Notes: generated by a model not told the origin, from the letters alone. Counted from the first letter of the stretch, positions 6,766 through 15,264 are shown. The stretch is 33,942 bases of DNA from an uncultured Collinsella sp. (GCA_900762325.1 CAAFGG010000045.1:1-33942); one strand, 5' to 3'. Numbers and translations are program-made.

Positions 6766-8673
6766 ATGGAACAGATTATCTTGAACATACTCGAGGCTCT
6801 GCGTCGCGGCGAGACCGTGGATGACAAAGCGCTCGTCAAACTGATACATGCCGAGGCGCGCCGTGAGGGTGCCGACAAACGCGATTTGGCCAAGCGCCGT
6901 CTGCTGCCGTTCTACCAGCGGGTTAAACGTGAGGAGCCGGCTCGTTGGGCTGGGTGGAATGTCGATGCCGAGCTGGAACGTCAACTGCTGCAGGTGCTGC
7001 GTATGAAGCCTCGTCGCACGGCTTCGGGCGTGGCAACCATTACCGTCATCACCAAGCCGTGGCCGTGCTCGGGCGATTGCCTGTTTTGCCCCAACGACCT
7101 GCGCATGCCCAAAAGCTATTTACATGCCGAGCCGGCGTGTGCCCGTGCAGAGCAAAACTGCTTCGATCCATATCTGCAGGTGAGCGCCCGTTTGACCGCG
7201 CTTTCGCAGATGGGTCATGCGACCGATAAGATCGAGCTCATTGTGCTTGGCGGTACCTGGAGCGACTATCCGCAAGGGTATCAGATGTGGTTTATGTCGG
7301 AGCTCTTCCGCGCGCTCAATGACGATGCCGTGGCCGGCGTGGCGGCCAACCCCATGTTGGCGCGTCCGGGTATCAGCCGTGCCGAGGCGGGGCGCCTGCT
7401 CGACGATGCTCCTGCCAATGCGCTGCCGCCGGTGGTGGCGGAGCGACGCGAACGCTATCGCGCTGCCGGTATTGCGACCGATGAGGTTGAGCTTGCGAGC
7501 GGCGTTGCCGACGAGCAGGAGCGTGTGGATGCTGCCGTGGGCGGCTATAACCGCGCGGTGCGTCGTCTGTACGGCCCCGGCACGCCGTGGGGCGAGGTCG
7601 CCGAGTGGCAGACGGCCACGATGGAGGAGCTTGAGCGCCAACAGCGCATCAACGAGACGGCGAAGCATCGCGTGGTGGGGCTCGTTATCGAGACGCGTCC
7701 CGATGCCGTGACGCCACAGGCCCTCACGCTCATCCGCCGCCTGGGTTGCACCAAGATTCAGATGGGCATCCAGAGCCTCGACCAGCATTTGCTCGATATC
7801 AACGAGCGTCGCATTTCGGTGGCGCAGATCGAGCGGGCGTTTTCGCTTGCGCGCCTGTTTGGCTTTAAGATTCACGCGCATTTTATGCTCAACTTGCTGG
7901 GCGCCACGCCCGAAGGGGACAAGCGCGACTACGAGCGCTTTATGACCGAGGGGGCCTTTATGCCCGACGAGGTCAAGGTCTACCCGTGTGCGCTCATCGA
8001 GGGCTCGCGTCTGGTGGGCTGCTATGAGCGCGGCGAGTGGCGTCCCTATACCGAGGAAGAGCTGCTCGATGTGTTAGCCGACGACATCGTGGTGACGCCG
8101 GCGTTCTGCCGTATCAGTCGCATGATCCGCGACTTTAGTTCCGACGACATTATGGTGGGCAACAAGAAGCCCAACCTGCGTCAGCTCGTCGAGAATCGCT
8201 TGGCGGCTCGTGGAGAAGGCGCAGCGGTGCGCGAGATTCGCTATCGCGAGATCAGTACCGCGGGTGCCGACTTGGATGAGCTTTCTCTTGATGAGGAAGT
8301 GGCGTACGAGACGCCGGTGACTTACGAGCGCTTTTTGCAGTGGGTGACGCCGCGGGGCAAGATCGCGGGCTTTTTGCGGTTGTCACTGCCCGACCATTCG
8401 TTTGTTGCCGCGCATGCGGACGAGTTGCCGACGACGCCGGACGAGGCGATGATTCGCGAGGTACACGTGTATGGCATGGCGGCACGCGTGGGCGACCAGG
8501 GCCAGGCGGCGCAGCATCACGGGTTGGGGCGTTTGCTCGTAGAGCGTGCGTGCGAGATTGCCCGGGATGCGGGTTATGCGCGTATCAACGTGATTAGCGC
8601 GATTGGCACACGCGAGTACTATCGCCATCTTGGATTTTATGACCATGGCCTTTATCTGCAAAAGGAGCTCTAG
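6766..8673 (+). CDS. elp3: Elp3-type radical SAM/GNAT enzyme (tRNA wobble uridine C5 modification)
   Basis: This 635-aa protein is the catalytic Elongator subunit homologue. It uses SAM radical chemistry and acetyl-CoA to build the carboxymethyl group on U34 of tRNA. Bacterial forms act without the other Elongator subunits. The radical SAM cluster is C101-x3-C105-x2-C108 in KPWPCSGDCLFCPN. Other landmarks are GGTWSDYP, ETRPDA and KIQMGIQSLD. The C-terminal acetyltransferase domain (about 470-635) has QHHGLGRLL at 583-591 and ends REYYRHLGFYDHGLYLQKEL, as in Elp3. Length is normal for bacterial Elp3. The start is the ATG at 6766; only a GGGGG run is close upstream, so initiation looks weak or leaderless. 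It abuts the next gene (TAG then ATG). Confidence 0.92.
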   Translation: MEQIILNILEALRRGETVDDKALVKLIHAEARREGADKRDLAKRRLLPFYQRVKREEPARWAGWNVDAELERQLLQVLRMKPRRTASGVATITVITKPWPCSGDCLFCPNDLRMPKSYLHAEPACARAEQNCFDPYLQVSARLTALSQMGHATDKIELIVLGGTWSDYPQGYQMWFMSELFRALNDDAVAGVAANPMLARPGISRAEAGRLLDDAPANALPPVVAERRERYRAAGIATDEVELASGVADEQERVDAAVGGYNRAVRRLYGPGTPWGEVAEWQTATMEELERQQRINETAKHRVVGLVIETRPDAVTPQALTLIRRLGCTKIQMGIQSLDQHLLDINERRISVAQIERAFSLARLFGFKIHAHFMLNLLGATPEGDKRDYERFMTEGAFMPDEVKVYPCALIEGSRLVGCYERGEWRPYTEEELLDVLADDIVVTPAFCRISRMIRDFSSDDIMVGNKKPNLRQLVENRLAARGEGAAVREIRYREISTAGADLDELSLDEEVAYETPVTYERFLQWVTPRGKIAGFLRLSLPDHSFVAAHADELPTTPDEAMIREVHVYGMAARVGDQGQAAQHHGLGRLLVERACEIARDAGYARINVISAIGTREYYRHLGFYDHGLYLQKEL

Positions 8674-9552
8674 ATGAACAAGCCGAGTGTTTCTGCCGGC
8701 GTCGTTGCCGGCGTTGCTCTGGGAGCCGCGGCGCTTGGTGCGGCCGCTGTCGCTGTTCGTGCTGCCTGTCTGCAGGTTGCGCGAACCCGCAATGGGTTGG
8801 CGCGTGTGAAGCGCGTGCACGACGAGGGCGGCGACGAAGTCCGTGTATTGGTGCAAGGTGGCGTCTACCAAAGCGCGAGTTACGTTGGCGATCGTTGGGC
8901 GGAGCCGGTCTTTGCGTACTATCGTGCATTTGACGATGTGTTTGAGGCCGAGGATGCGATGCGCGACGCTTATGGCCACGGCATCGACCGCATGCTTATG
9001 CTGGGCGGCGGCGGGTTTGCCTATTCTAAGTTCGCTCTGATGTCGCACGAGGACTTGCGCATGGACGTCATCGAGTATGACGGAGAGATTACGCGCCTGG
9101 CGCGCCGTTGGTTCTATCTGGACGAGCTGGAGCGCACGGTGGGCGACCGCTTGCGGGTGATTACTGCTGAGGCTCGCTCGTATCTGGGTGTGACGAGTGT
9201 GGGCCATCGCCGCTACGACGTGGTCGTGAGCGATTGCTTTGGCGGTGCCGAGCCCGTACGCGAGCTGGCGACGGTTGAAGCGTTGCGTTTGGTGCGGGGC
9301 AGCCTAAATGTCGGTGGCGTCTACGTTGCCAATATCGTGAGCGCAAACGAGGGGAGCGATGTGACGTTCCTGCGCGATTGCGCTGCCACGGCACTCGAGG
9401 TATTCGCCCACGCCTGGGTGGTCCCATGTGGCGATGCGAAGTTCGGCGGCGAGGAGAACTACCTGCTCATCGCCAGCGACGGCGACTATGCCTTTGCCGA
9501 AGCCGTGCCCTTCGACACCGACTTCCTCGGCACCGTCCTTCACGACAAGTAA
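8674..9552 (+). CDS. Spermidine-synthase-like methyltransferase-fold protein with N-terminal hydrophobic segment
   Basis: The 292-aa product has a hydrophobic segment at about residues 8-31, suggesting membrane attachment. The remainder resembles the spermidine-synthase-like Rossmann fold: the glycine loop MLGGGGFAYSKF, an acidic ribose-binding strand end VIEYDGEI, then YDVVVSDCFGGAEP. In true spermidine synthases the last motif holds a catalytic aspartate in DSxDP, which is not conserved here. It is therefore probably not a polyamine synthase. The ATG follows the elp3 stop directly, with an AAAGGAG site inside elp3, so the two are translationally coupled. It converges on the helicase gene at 9579 with only 26 nt between stops and no visible terminator. 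Substrate unknown. Confidence 0.7.
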   Translation: MNKPSVSAGVVAGVALGAAALGAAAVAVRAACLQVARTRNGLARVKRVHDEGGDEVRVLVQGGVYQSASYVGDRWAEPVFAYYRAFDDVFEAEDAMRDAYGHGIDRMLMLGGGGFAYSKFALMSHEDLRMDVIEYDGEITRLARRWFYLDELERTVGDRLRVITAEARSYLGVTSVGHRRYDVVVSDCFGGAEPVRELATVEALRLVRGSLNVGGVYVANIVSANEGSDVTFLRDCAATALEVFAHAWVVPCGDAKFGGEENYLLIASDGDYAFAEAVPFDTDFLGTVLHDK

Positions 9553-9578
9553 GTCTCCCCGTCCCAAAAAGATTGGTC

Positions 9579-12023
9579 TTAGGCGTGGTCGCGCCAGCCG
9601 AGAACGCGCTGCTTCATACCCTCGATTTCGAGCACGCCTTCGGCAAAGCCTTTGCGCACGAGCTCCTCGGGAACGTACTCGTCGTAGCGATCAAAATAAG
9701 GCACCTCGCCGGGATAGACGAGCTCGATGGGATCGAAGTCCTTCTCGGCCTCGGCGGCGAGCACCTCAAAGAATGTCTCCTCGTCGGCCTTCATCTTGAA
9801 CTGCATAAAGTATGGACGCGACGGATCGAGCCCGCGAAGGCCCAACTCAGCGGCACATTTGATTTTAAGCATGCGCTCGAGTGCTAGGAAGGCGTAGCTG
9901 CCCAACCAGGGGAAGAGCACCCAGGTGTCGCCACCCAGGTTGATGAGCGGCTTAGTTCCCGCGCCCGAAATCTCGGCGGTATGACGAGCCTGCGCCAAGC
10001 GAGCCCGTGCGTTAGCCATGAGGTACGGATATGTCGCATGCTCGTTGAGCGCCTTGCGCATGCGTTCGAGTACGTGTGTATTGATGTCACCGGGGCAGTC
10101 GCCAAAGTAGGCCGGCACACGGCCCTTGACCTGCGTGGCAAAGACGGTGTGGCGCTTCCAGTCCACTTCCTCGACAATCCAGCAGTGTCCGGCGATGGCG
10201 ATGCGCTCACCGGGCGGTGGCGGGTTGACGATCGTGCCCAATTCGGCCGACTCGCTGCGAACGGTGAACTCCTCGTTTTCCTGGAACACGGCGTAGAACT
10301 TAAAGTTGTTGATGATGCGCTCTCCCGCGAGACCCACGATGAGCCCACCGCCCTCGGTGACCTGGATGTGGTCGATCTTGATGAGGTGGCGCAGCAGTAC
10401 GCGATAGTCATCGGCCGAGACGCGGTGGAAATAGCTGAGCGTGAGTACACGCTGAGCAAGCTCGGCCGGCGTGAGCTCGCCGGTGCTGGCGAGCGTCGAC
10501 ATGGTCTGGTGGTAGAGCAGGCTGTAGGGGAGTCGATCGAGCTCGGGCGGCTCGACCCACTTTTCCTCGCGATAGAGTTGTACGAGCGCGATGCCCTGCA
10601 GGAGTTTCCACGGGATGGTCTCGGGCATCATCGTGCGCGGCTCGGGCTCTTCCTCGCGCATAACAAACCACATCTCGGGCGGAAGATCGCGGCGTCCCGT
10701 GCGGCCCATTCGCTGCAAAAAGGAGCTGACGGTAAACGGCGCGTCGATCTGGAACGCGCGCTCCAGGCGACCGATATCAATGCCGAGCTCCAGCGTGGAG
10801 GTGGTGACGGTCGTCTGCGCCTGCTCTTCGTCGCGCATGAGCTCCTCGGCCGTCTCGCGCAGCGATGCCGAAAGGTTGCCGTGATGGATTAGAAAGCGGT
10901 CTGGCTCGTGCCGGCTCTCGCAGTAGCTGCGCAACATGGAGCACACGGCCTCTGCCTCCTCGCGCGAGTTGGCAAAGACCAGGCACTTGCGGCCGCGGGT
11001 ATGCTCAAAGATGTAGCCCATGCCGGGGTCGGCGTTGTCGGGCGCCGTGTCGGTGGGGTTGAGAAGCGCCTGCTCGGTCGCTCGTGGGATGTCGACTTCG
11101 CCCTCGGGGGCCGAGGAAGTGCGACGGTCTTTGGGAGCGGCCTTGCCCCGTGCCCGCTCACGACGTTGACGGCGTTCCTCCTGTGTAAGCTGTCCGCTGT
11201 GGCGCACGTCTTGGGCGCCAGCCGGCAGCGCCGCGGGCGCCGCCGGCTCAATACGCTCGCAAGCAAGCATCTCGGCTTCTTGTGGACCCGTGCTCTCGAA
11301 TCCCCGCTGCTGTGCCTGGGGACCCGAGTTGTAGAAGTGCTCCATGGAGATGCGCCACACGCGGCGCGGTTCCTCAAAGCGGGGGATGATGCAATCGCGT
11401 CCTGTTCCCTGTGAGAGAAAGGCGCCCGTGCGCTCGGGGTCGCCGATGGTGGCAGAAAGGCCGATGCGGCGGGGCTGCACGCCCGCCATGCGCGAGAGGC
11501 GCTCGATAAGGCAGAGCGTCTGACCGCCGCGGTCGCCGCGCATGAGCGAATGAACCTCGTCGATAACCACATAGCGCAGGTCGCAGAACATACGAGGGAT
11601 TGCCATGTGCTTATGGATTAAGAGCGCCTCGAGTGACTCGGGCGTAATCTGCAAGATGCCGCTCGGTTTTTTGATGAGCTTAGCCTTGTGCGACTGCGAG
11701 ACATCGCCATGCCAGTGCCAGACAGGGATATCGGCCTCTTCGCAGAGGTCGTTGAGACGGACGAACTGATCATTGATGAGCGCTTTGAGGGGGCCGATGT
11801 AGAGGGCGCCCACGCTCGCGGGCGGGTTCTCCCAAAACTCGGTCAGGATGGGAAAGAAGGCTGCCTCGGTTTTGCCGGAAGCCGTGGATGCCGTCAAGAG
11901 CACATTATCTTGCGTGTTAAAGATGGCATCAGCTGCTGCAACTTGGATAGAGCGTAGGCTCTCCCAATCGTGGGAGTAGATGAAGTCTTGGATAAACGGG
12001 GCGTAGCGGTCAAAGGCGTTCAC
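9579..12023 (-). CDS. BrxHI/Lhr-like DEAD/DEAH-box helicase of the TerB-ATPase-helicase module
   Basis: This 814-aa SF2 helicase shows Walker A TASTASGKT at about residues 44-52, DEVH at 155-158, SAT at 190-192 and QRMGRTGRR at 437-445 (motif VI). The block TSTLELGIDIG precedes motif VI, as in Lhr/BrxHI-type enzymes. A low-complexity, charged insert of roughly 100 residues (about 230-335) separates the two RecA domains and makes it longer than typical BrxHI. The C-terminal 350 residues are a conserved-looking accessory region. The frame reaches a TTG at 12053, but GTG at 12023 has AGGAGG 4 nt upstream, so that start was chosen. It is the last gene of the operon with the BrxD-like ATPase and TerB protein. 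Nucleic-acid remodelling in defence or repair is inferred from family and context. Confidence 0.82.
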   Translation of the reverse strand: MNAFDRYAPFIQDFIYSHDWESLRSIQVAAADAIFNTQDNVLLTASTASGKTEAAFFPILTEFWENPPASVGALYIGPLKALINDQFVRLNDLCEEADIPVWHWHGDVSQSHKAKLIKKPSGILQITPESLEALLIHKHMAIPRMFCDLRYVVIDEVHSLMRGDRGGQTLCLIERLSRMAGVQPRRIGLSATIGDPERTGAFLSQGTGRDCIIPRFEEPRRVWRISMEHFYNSGPQAQQRGFESTGPQEAEMLACERIEPAAPAALPAGAQDVRHSGQLTQEERRQRRERARGKAAPKDRRTSSAPEGEVDIPRATEQALLNPTDTAPDNADPGMGYIFEHTRGRKCLVFANSREEAEAVCSMLRSYCESRHEPDRFLIHHGNLSASLRETAEELMRDEEQAQTTVTTSTLELGIDIGRLERAFQIDAPFTVSSFLQRMGRTGRRDLPPEMWFVMREEEPEPRTMMPETIPWKLLQGIALVQLYREEKWVEPPELDRLPYSLLYHQTMSTLASTGELTPAELAQRVLTLSYFHRVSADDYRVLLRHLIKIDHIQVTEGGGLIVGLAGERIINNFKFYAVFQENEEFTVRSESAELGTIVNPPPPGERIAIAGHCWIVEEVDWKRHTVFATQVKGRVPAYFGDCPGDINTHVLERMRKALNEHATYPYLMANARARLAQARHTAEISGAGTKPLINLGGDTWVLFPWLGSYAFLALERMLKIKCAAELGLRGLDPSRPYFMQFKMKADEETFFEVLAAEAEKDFDPIELVYPGEVPYFDRYDEYVPEELVRKGFAEGVLEIEGMKQRVLGWRDHA

Positions 12024-12104
12024 GGGGCCTCCTCTCAAATACGAATCTCTCAACGCGGTGAGCAGTGGCTCGCTACATTACTGTCTCGACGTTTGCCCAG
12101 ATAA

Positions 12105-12141
12105 AACCTGCCAAAATAAACCTGTCCCTTTTTGGCAGGTT
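12105..12141 (-). terminator. 12-bp hairpin between the BrxD-like and helicase genes
   Basis: AACCTGCCAAAA (12105-12116) pairs perfectly with 12130-12141 across a 13-nt loop. On the minus strand it begins at the BrxD-like stop codon and is followed by TTAT rather than a long T tract. It could partly terminate or stabilise the upstream mRNA and so lower helicase output. It may also be a dispersed palindromic repeat, since AACCTG occurs a third time in the loop. Confidence 0.45.
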
Positions 12142-13444
12142 AGATGGTGAATTCGGCGAAGTTGCGGTCGCCGTCTGCGGTGCCGGTGTCGCCTGTTGCG
12201 GCTGCCGGCGCCAGCGCGTCGCCGCCGACGCTTTGCAGCAACTCGGCCACATTTGCATCGGGGTTCTGACACAGGATATCGAGCAGCTCGATAAAGTCAC
12301 GGATGACTTCACGGGGCGTCAGGTGCGTATCGGCTCCCACGCGGCCGAACTCAATCTTGAGGAAGTCCACCAAGTCGTTCTCGGTAAGCGTGGGCGTCCA
12401 GCCAAAGTATCCGGCATGGATCTGCATGAGTTTTTCGATGAGTACCAGCAACTCCTCGTAGGTGAGTGGCTGCAGGCGGATGATGGGCGCGAGCATATCC
12501 TTAAGATCCTCGCGTGCAAAGCGGCCTTGAGCGAGTCGGCTGCGCAGGGCCTCGTAGGAGAACACGCCACGGCGGCGGTCTTCGATGGAGGTCGGCGTGC
12601 CGCCCATGATCATGCCCAGGTACTGCGCCTTGCCCTGGAGCGTGTCGTTGTACATGGTCAGGATCTTCTCGTAGTTGTATTGGCGTGTGATGGCGTTGGG
12701 AATCTTATACAGATTCACGAGCTCGTCGATGAGCACCAGCATGCCCTTGTAGCCGCTGCAGACCAAAAAGCGCGCAATGAGCTTAACGTAGTCGTACCAG
12801 TCGTCATCGCTGATGATGGTCGAGGAGCCCAGCTCGGCGCGTGCCTCACTCTTGGTGCGGTACTCGCCACGAATCCATTTGGTCACGCGGCTCATAGCTT
12901 CTTCGTCGCCCTCGGATACGGCCGCGCGGTAGCGGCGGAGCATACGGGCGAAGTCGAAGCCGTGGACCATCTCCTCGAGCGGGGCCAGTTGGGCATTGAC
13001 GGCAGACTCATCGGCATCGGCACACGAGGCGACCCAGCGATCCAGGATAAGGTTGAGCGCACCGCCCTCGGGGCGCGTCTTGGTCGATATATTGCGGATG
13101 AGCTCACGGTAGGTGGCAAGGCCCTGTCCCTGCCCGCCCTGCAGGCGGCGCTCGGGGGATAGGTCGGCATCGGCGACGACGAAACCCTCACCCATGGCGT
13201 GCGTGCGGATGGTCTGGAGCAAAAAGCTCTTGCCGGCGCCGTAACGACCGACCAGAAAGCGGAAGCTTGCGCCGCCGTCGGCGATGAGACTCAGGTCGGT
13301 GAGCAGGGCGCGGATCTCGACCTCGCGCCCCACGGTGATGTATGGAAGGCCGATGCGCGGGACCACGCCGCCCTTGAGCGAGTTGAGAATGACGGCGGCG
13401 ACGCGCTTGGGCACGCGGGGTGCTGTGGGTGCGGTATCACTCAT
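12140..13444 (-). CDS. brxD: BrxD-like ATP-binding protein (DUF2791 P-loop family)
   Basis: This 434-aa P-loop ATPase matches the BREX accessory ATPase family BrxD (DUF2791). Walker A is GRYGAGKS at residues 66-73, preceded by a typical VGREVEI entry motif. Walker B is MLVLIDE at 235-241, followed by LVNLYKIPN. The sensor-like strand MIMGGTPTSIEDRRRGVFSY (279-298) is also characteristic of the family. A C-terminal helical part includes TPREVIRDFIELLDIL. In type 2 BREX, brxD sits next to brxHI, as here. The ATG at 13444 overlaps the TerB gene end by 8 nt (ATGAGTGA), so translation is coupled. The usual BREX partners PglX, PglZ and PglY are absent. The symbol marks family resemblance, not proven BREX function. 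Confidence 0.82.
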   Translation of the reverse strand: MSDTAPTAPRVPKRVAAVILNSLKGGVVPRIGLPYITVGREVEIRALLTDLSLIADGGASFRFLVGRYGAGKSFLLQTIRTHAMGEGFVVADADLSPERRLQGGQGQGLATYRELIRNISTKTRPEGGALNLILDRWVASCADADESAVNAQLAPLEEMVHGFDFARMLRRYRAAVSEGDEEAMSRVTKWIRGEYRTKSEARAELGSSTIISDDDWYDYVKLIARFLVCSGYKGMLVLIDELVNLYKIPNAITRQYNYEKILTMYNDTLQGKAQYLGMIMGGTPTSIEDRRRGVFSYEALRSRLAQGRFAREDLKDMLAPIIRLQPLTYEELLVLIEKLMQIHAGYFGWTPTLTENDLVDFLKIEFGRVGADTHLTPREVIRDFIELLDILCQNPDANVAELLQSVGGDALAPAAATGDTGTADGDRNFAEFTI

Positions 13445-15197
13445 GGTCTAGGTATCCTCTCACGTCTGCTTCGTAGTCCTCGATAATGTGCGGTCCTGCT
13501 GAGTCAAATTCAATAACGGTGTCGCCCACCAGGTCAAAGAGCGCCTCGTTGATGGTATCGACGAGCATGTCCTCGCTCTGGCCCGACCTCTCCACTGCCG
13601 ATGCCGTCTGTGCCGTGTTCTGCTCGAGCAGTGCGCGAAGGAAGGCATCTGCGGCGGGCGCGAGTTCGGTTGCGGTGCCAGCGGGTGCAGTCGATACGAC
13701 CGCTGGCGTCGGTGCGAGGAGCGGTGCCACGACGCCAAACTGTTCGGTGGAAATGGTTGGCTCGTCGGCTTCGTTGCGCTCCGTGGGCGTCGCGATCGGC
13801 TCGGTCATCACGTCGGCCGCGGGCTTGGCTTCCGGCTGCTCGGAGCCTGCCTCATCGACCTCTGCGAGTATATCGTCCTCGCGCTCCTCATCGATTAAAA
13901 GCGCTTCGCGCGTTTGCGCGGCGGCGCTCCGAATGTGCCCCAGCTGGCTCAGGTCGATATCAATCTTGACGGGCTGGTGCGCGGCATCCCACGACAGCCA
14001 TGCCACGATCTCGTCATCGATGATCTTGGCCAAATATTTGGGGACCTTTTCTTCCTTAAGGGGGTGAGCGGGGTCCAAGGCCAGGCGCAGGCGCCGATCA
14101 CAGGCGCGCATCATCTCACCAAGCTTGCTGCTCTTTTGCCTGCTGCCATGAATCCGCAGACATTCCCAAAAGCCGTTTTGACAGCGGTAGATATGGATGG
14201 GGTCAAGACGGTATTCGCAGTCCTCGTGGCGCTCGGGTGCAAAGAACACGGCCGATGCAAACATGGTATAGGGCATGGCCGTCTCCTCCCCAAACAAACT
14301 CGCCACGATGCCGGTCTTTCGGTGCGTGTCATAGTAGCGCGCCATGCGGACGTACGCGGAGCATGCCACGTGGCGCAGATCGCGGTGGTGGCTGCGATCG
14401 AGCCGTGAGTTATTGAGGTTGTACGTGGAGAGCGCGTTGATGGCGGCCATGAGTCGCTCCTCGCGCTCCTCATCGGGCGGAAGGGGGAGTGTGGGTTCGG
14501 AGGTTTTGCGACGCGTAGGGGTCTGGCCGGACGGCGCCGGTGCTGGTACAAGGTCTCGTGCCGCGCGCCGCAGCTCGATAAGGGCGTTATCGAACATGAC
14601 GGTTTTAGAGTCACGAAGCAGCTTGGGGTCAAGCCCGTGGAACACGGCGTAATCCTGCAACCACACGCGTGCAAACCGGTCGATGCCGGGCTCGAAGGCG
14701 CGGTAGGCATCCCAAAAGGCCTTGATCTTGTTAAAACCATCGAGCGGGTCATCTACGCCAATGCCGCAAATCAGCTCATAGAGATACAGAAAGGCAAAGG
14801 ACGTAGACGTTTCCTCGACGGTTCCGCGGCGCACTTGGGCACGCCAGGTAAAGTAGCCGCGCAGCTGCCGGTCGCTCATGGCGTTGTAGGTGGGAAAGTA
14901 CGACTTAAAGGTGCCGTTGTAGGGGCAGTCGTCCTCAAAGTCGGCCATCAGCAGGCCCTGGCGGTAGAAAAGCTCGGCCTCCGATAGCCAGCGGCCCGCG
15001 CCGCCCTTGGGGTCTTCTTGCCAACGCGATATCTCACGCATTTTGCGGTACTGGTCGGGGAGGAGGTTCTGCATCTGTCGGCCGGTCTTGAGAATCGGCT
15101 CGTCTGCGTAGACTTCATGTGAGAAACGGGCGGACTGATGGGTCCGGGCCTCGGCCATAATGCGCTCGATGAGCATCTTGATGTCCTGGTCGGCCAC
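13437..15197 (-). CDS. TerB-N/TerB-C domain protein
   Basis: The 586-aa protein has the TerB-N signature: WLSEAELFYRQGLL at 70-83, then YFPTYNAMSDRQLRGYFTWR at 100-119. A TerB-C-like region covers about 385-470 (LDPAHPLKEEKVPKYLAKII) and the very C-terminus (GDTVIEFDSAG then IIEDY), separated by an acidic, Ala/Pro-rich linker (about 470-525). The helical TerB core found between these domains in longer relatives was not recognised. TerB-N proteins with an ATPase and a helicase have been grouped by comparative genomics as DNA-processing or stress/defence systems. The start is GTG at 15197 with AGGAGAGGAG upstream. It is the first gene of the operon. The role here is inferred. Confidence 0.8.
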   Translation of the reverse strand: MADQDIKMLIERIMAEARTHQSARFSHEVYADEPILKTGRQMQNLLPDQYRKMREISRWQEDPKGGAGRWLSEAELFYRQGLLMADFEDDCPYNGTFKSYFPTYNAMSDRQLRGYFTWRAQVRRGTVEETSTSFAFLYLYELICGIGVDDPLDGFNKIKAFWDAYRAFEPGIDRFARVWLQDYAVFHGLDPKLLRDSKTVMFDNALIELRRAARDLVPAPAPSGQTPTRRKTSEPTLPLPPDEEREERLMAAINALSTYNLNNSRLDRSHHRDLRHVACSAYVRMARYYDTHRKTGIVASLFGEETAMPYTMFASAVFFAPERHEDCEYRLDPIHIYRCQNGFWECLRIHGSRQKSSKLGEMMRACDRRLRLALDPAHPLKEEKVPKYLAKIIDDEIVAWLSWDAAHQPVKIDIDLSQLGHIRSAAAQTREALLIDEEREDDILAEVDEAGSEQPEAKPAADVMTEPIATPTERNEADEPTISTEQFGVVAPLLAPTPAVVSTAPAGTATELAPAADAFLRALLEQNTAQTASAVERSGQSEDMLVDTINEALFDLVGDTVIEFDSAGPHIIEDYEADVRGYLDHE

Positions 15198-15234
15198 CGC
15201 TTCTCCTCTCCTAACGCAGCTTCGGTGACCTCAT

Positions 15235-15264
15235 ATCATAGCACAGCATCAAACAGGTGTTCGA
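15235..15264 (-). promoter_or_regulatory. Candidate extended -10 promoter for the TerB-BrxD-helicase operon
   Basis: On the minus strand TATGAT (15235-15240) is preceded by TGC, an extended -10. A TCGAAC hexamer (15259-15264) lies 18 nt upstream as a poor -35. The transcript would start about 30 nt before the GTG of the TerB gene, leaving room for its ribosome site. It suggests transcription independent of DUF554. Confidence 0.4.

Noticed and set aside
5602..6984. 460-codon minus-strand frame across the DUF4097 gene and elp3 start
   Set aside because: Crosses gene borders and a terminator and has basic, patternless composition; the plus-strand genes have ribosome sites and coupling.
12065..13162. 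365-codon plus-strand frame opposite the BrxD-like gene
   Set aside because: No start signal or family; lies wholly over a gene with Walker A and B motifs.
9579..15197. Complete type 2 BREX system
   Set aside because: Only brxD- and brxHI-like genes are found; PglX, PglY, PglZ and PglW are absent and flanking genes are unrelated.
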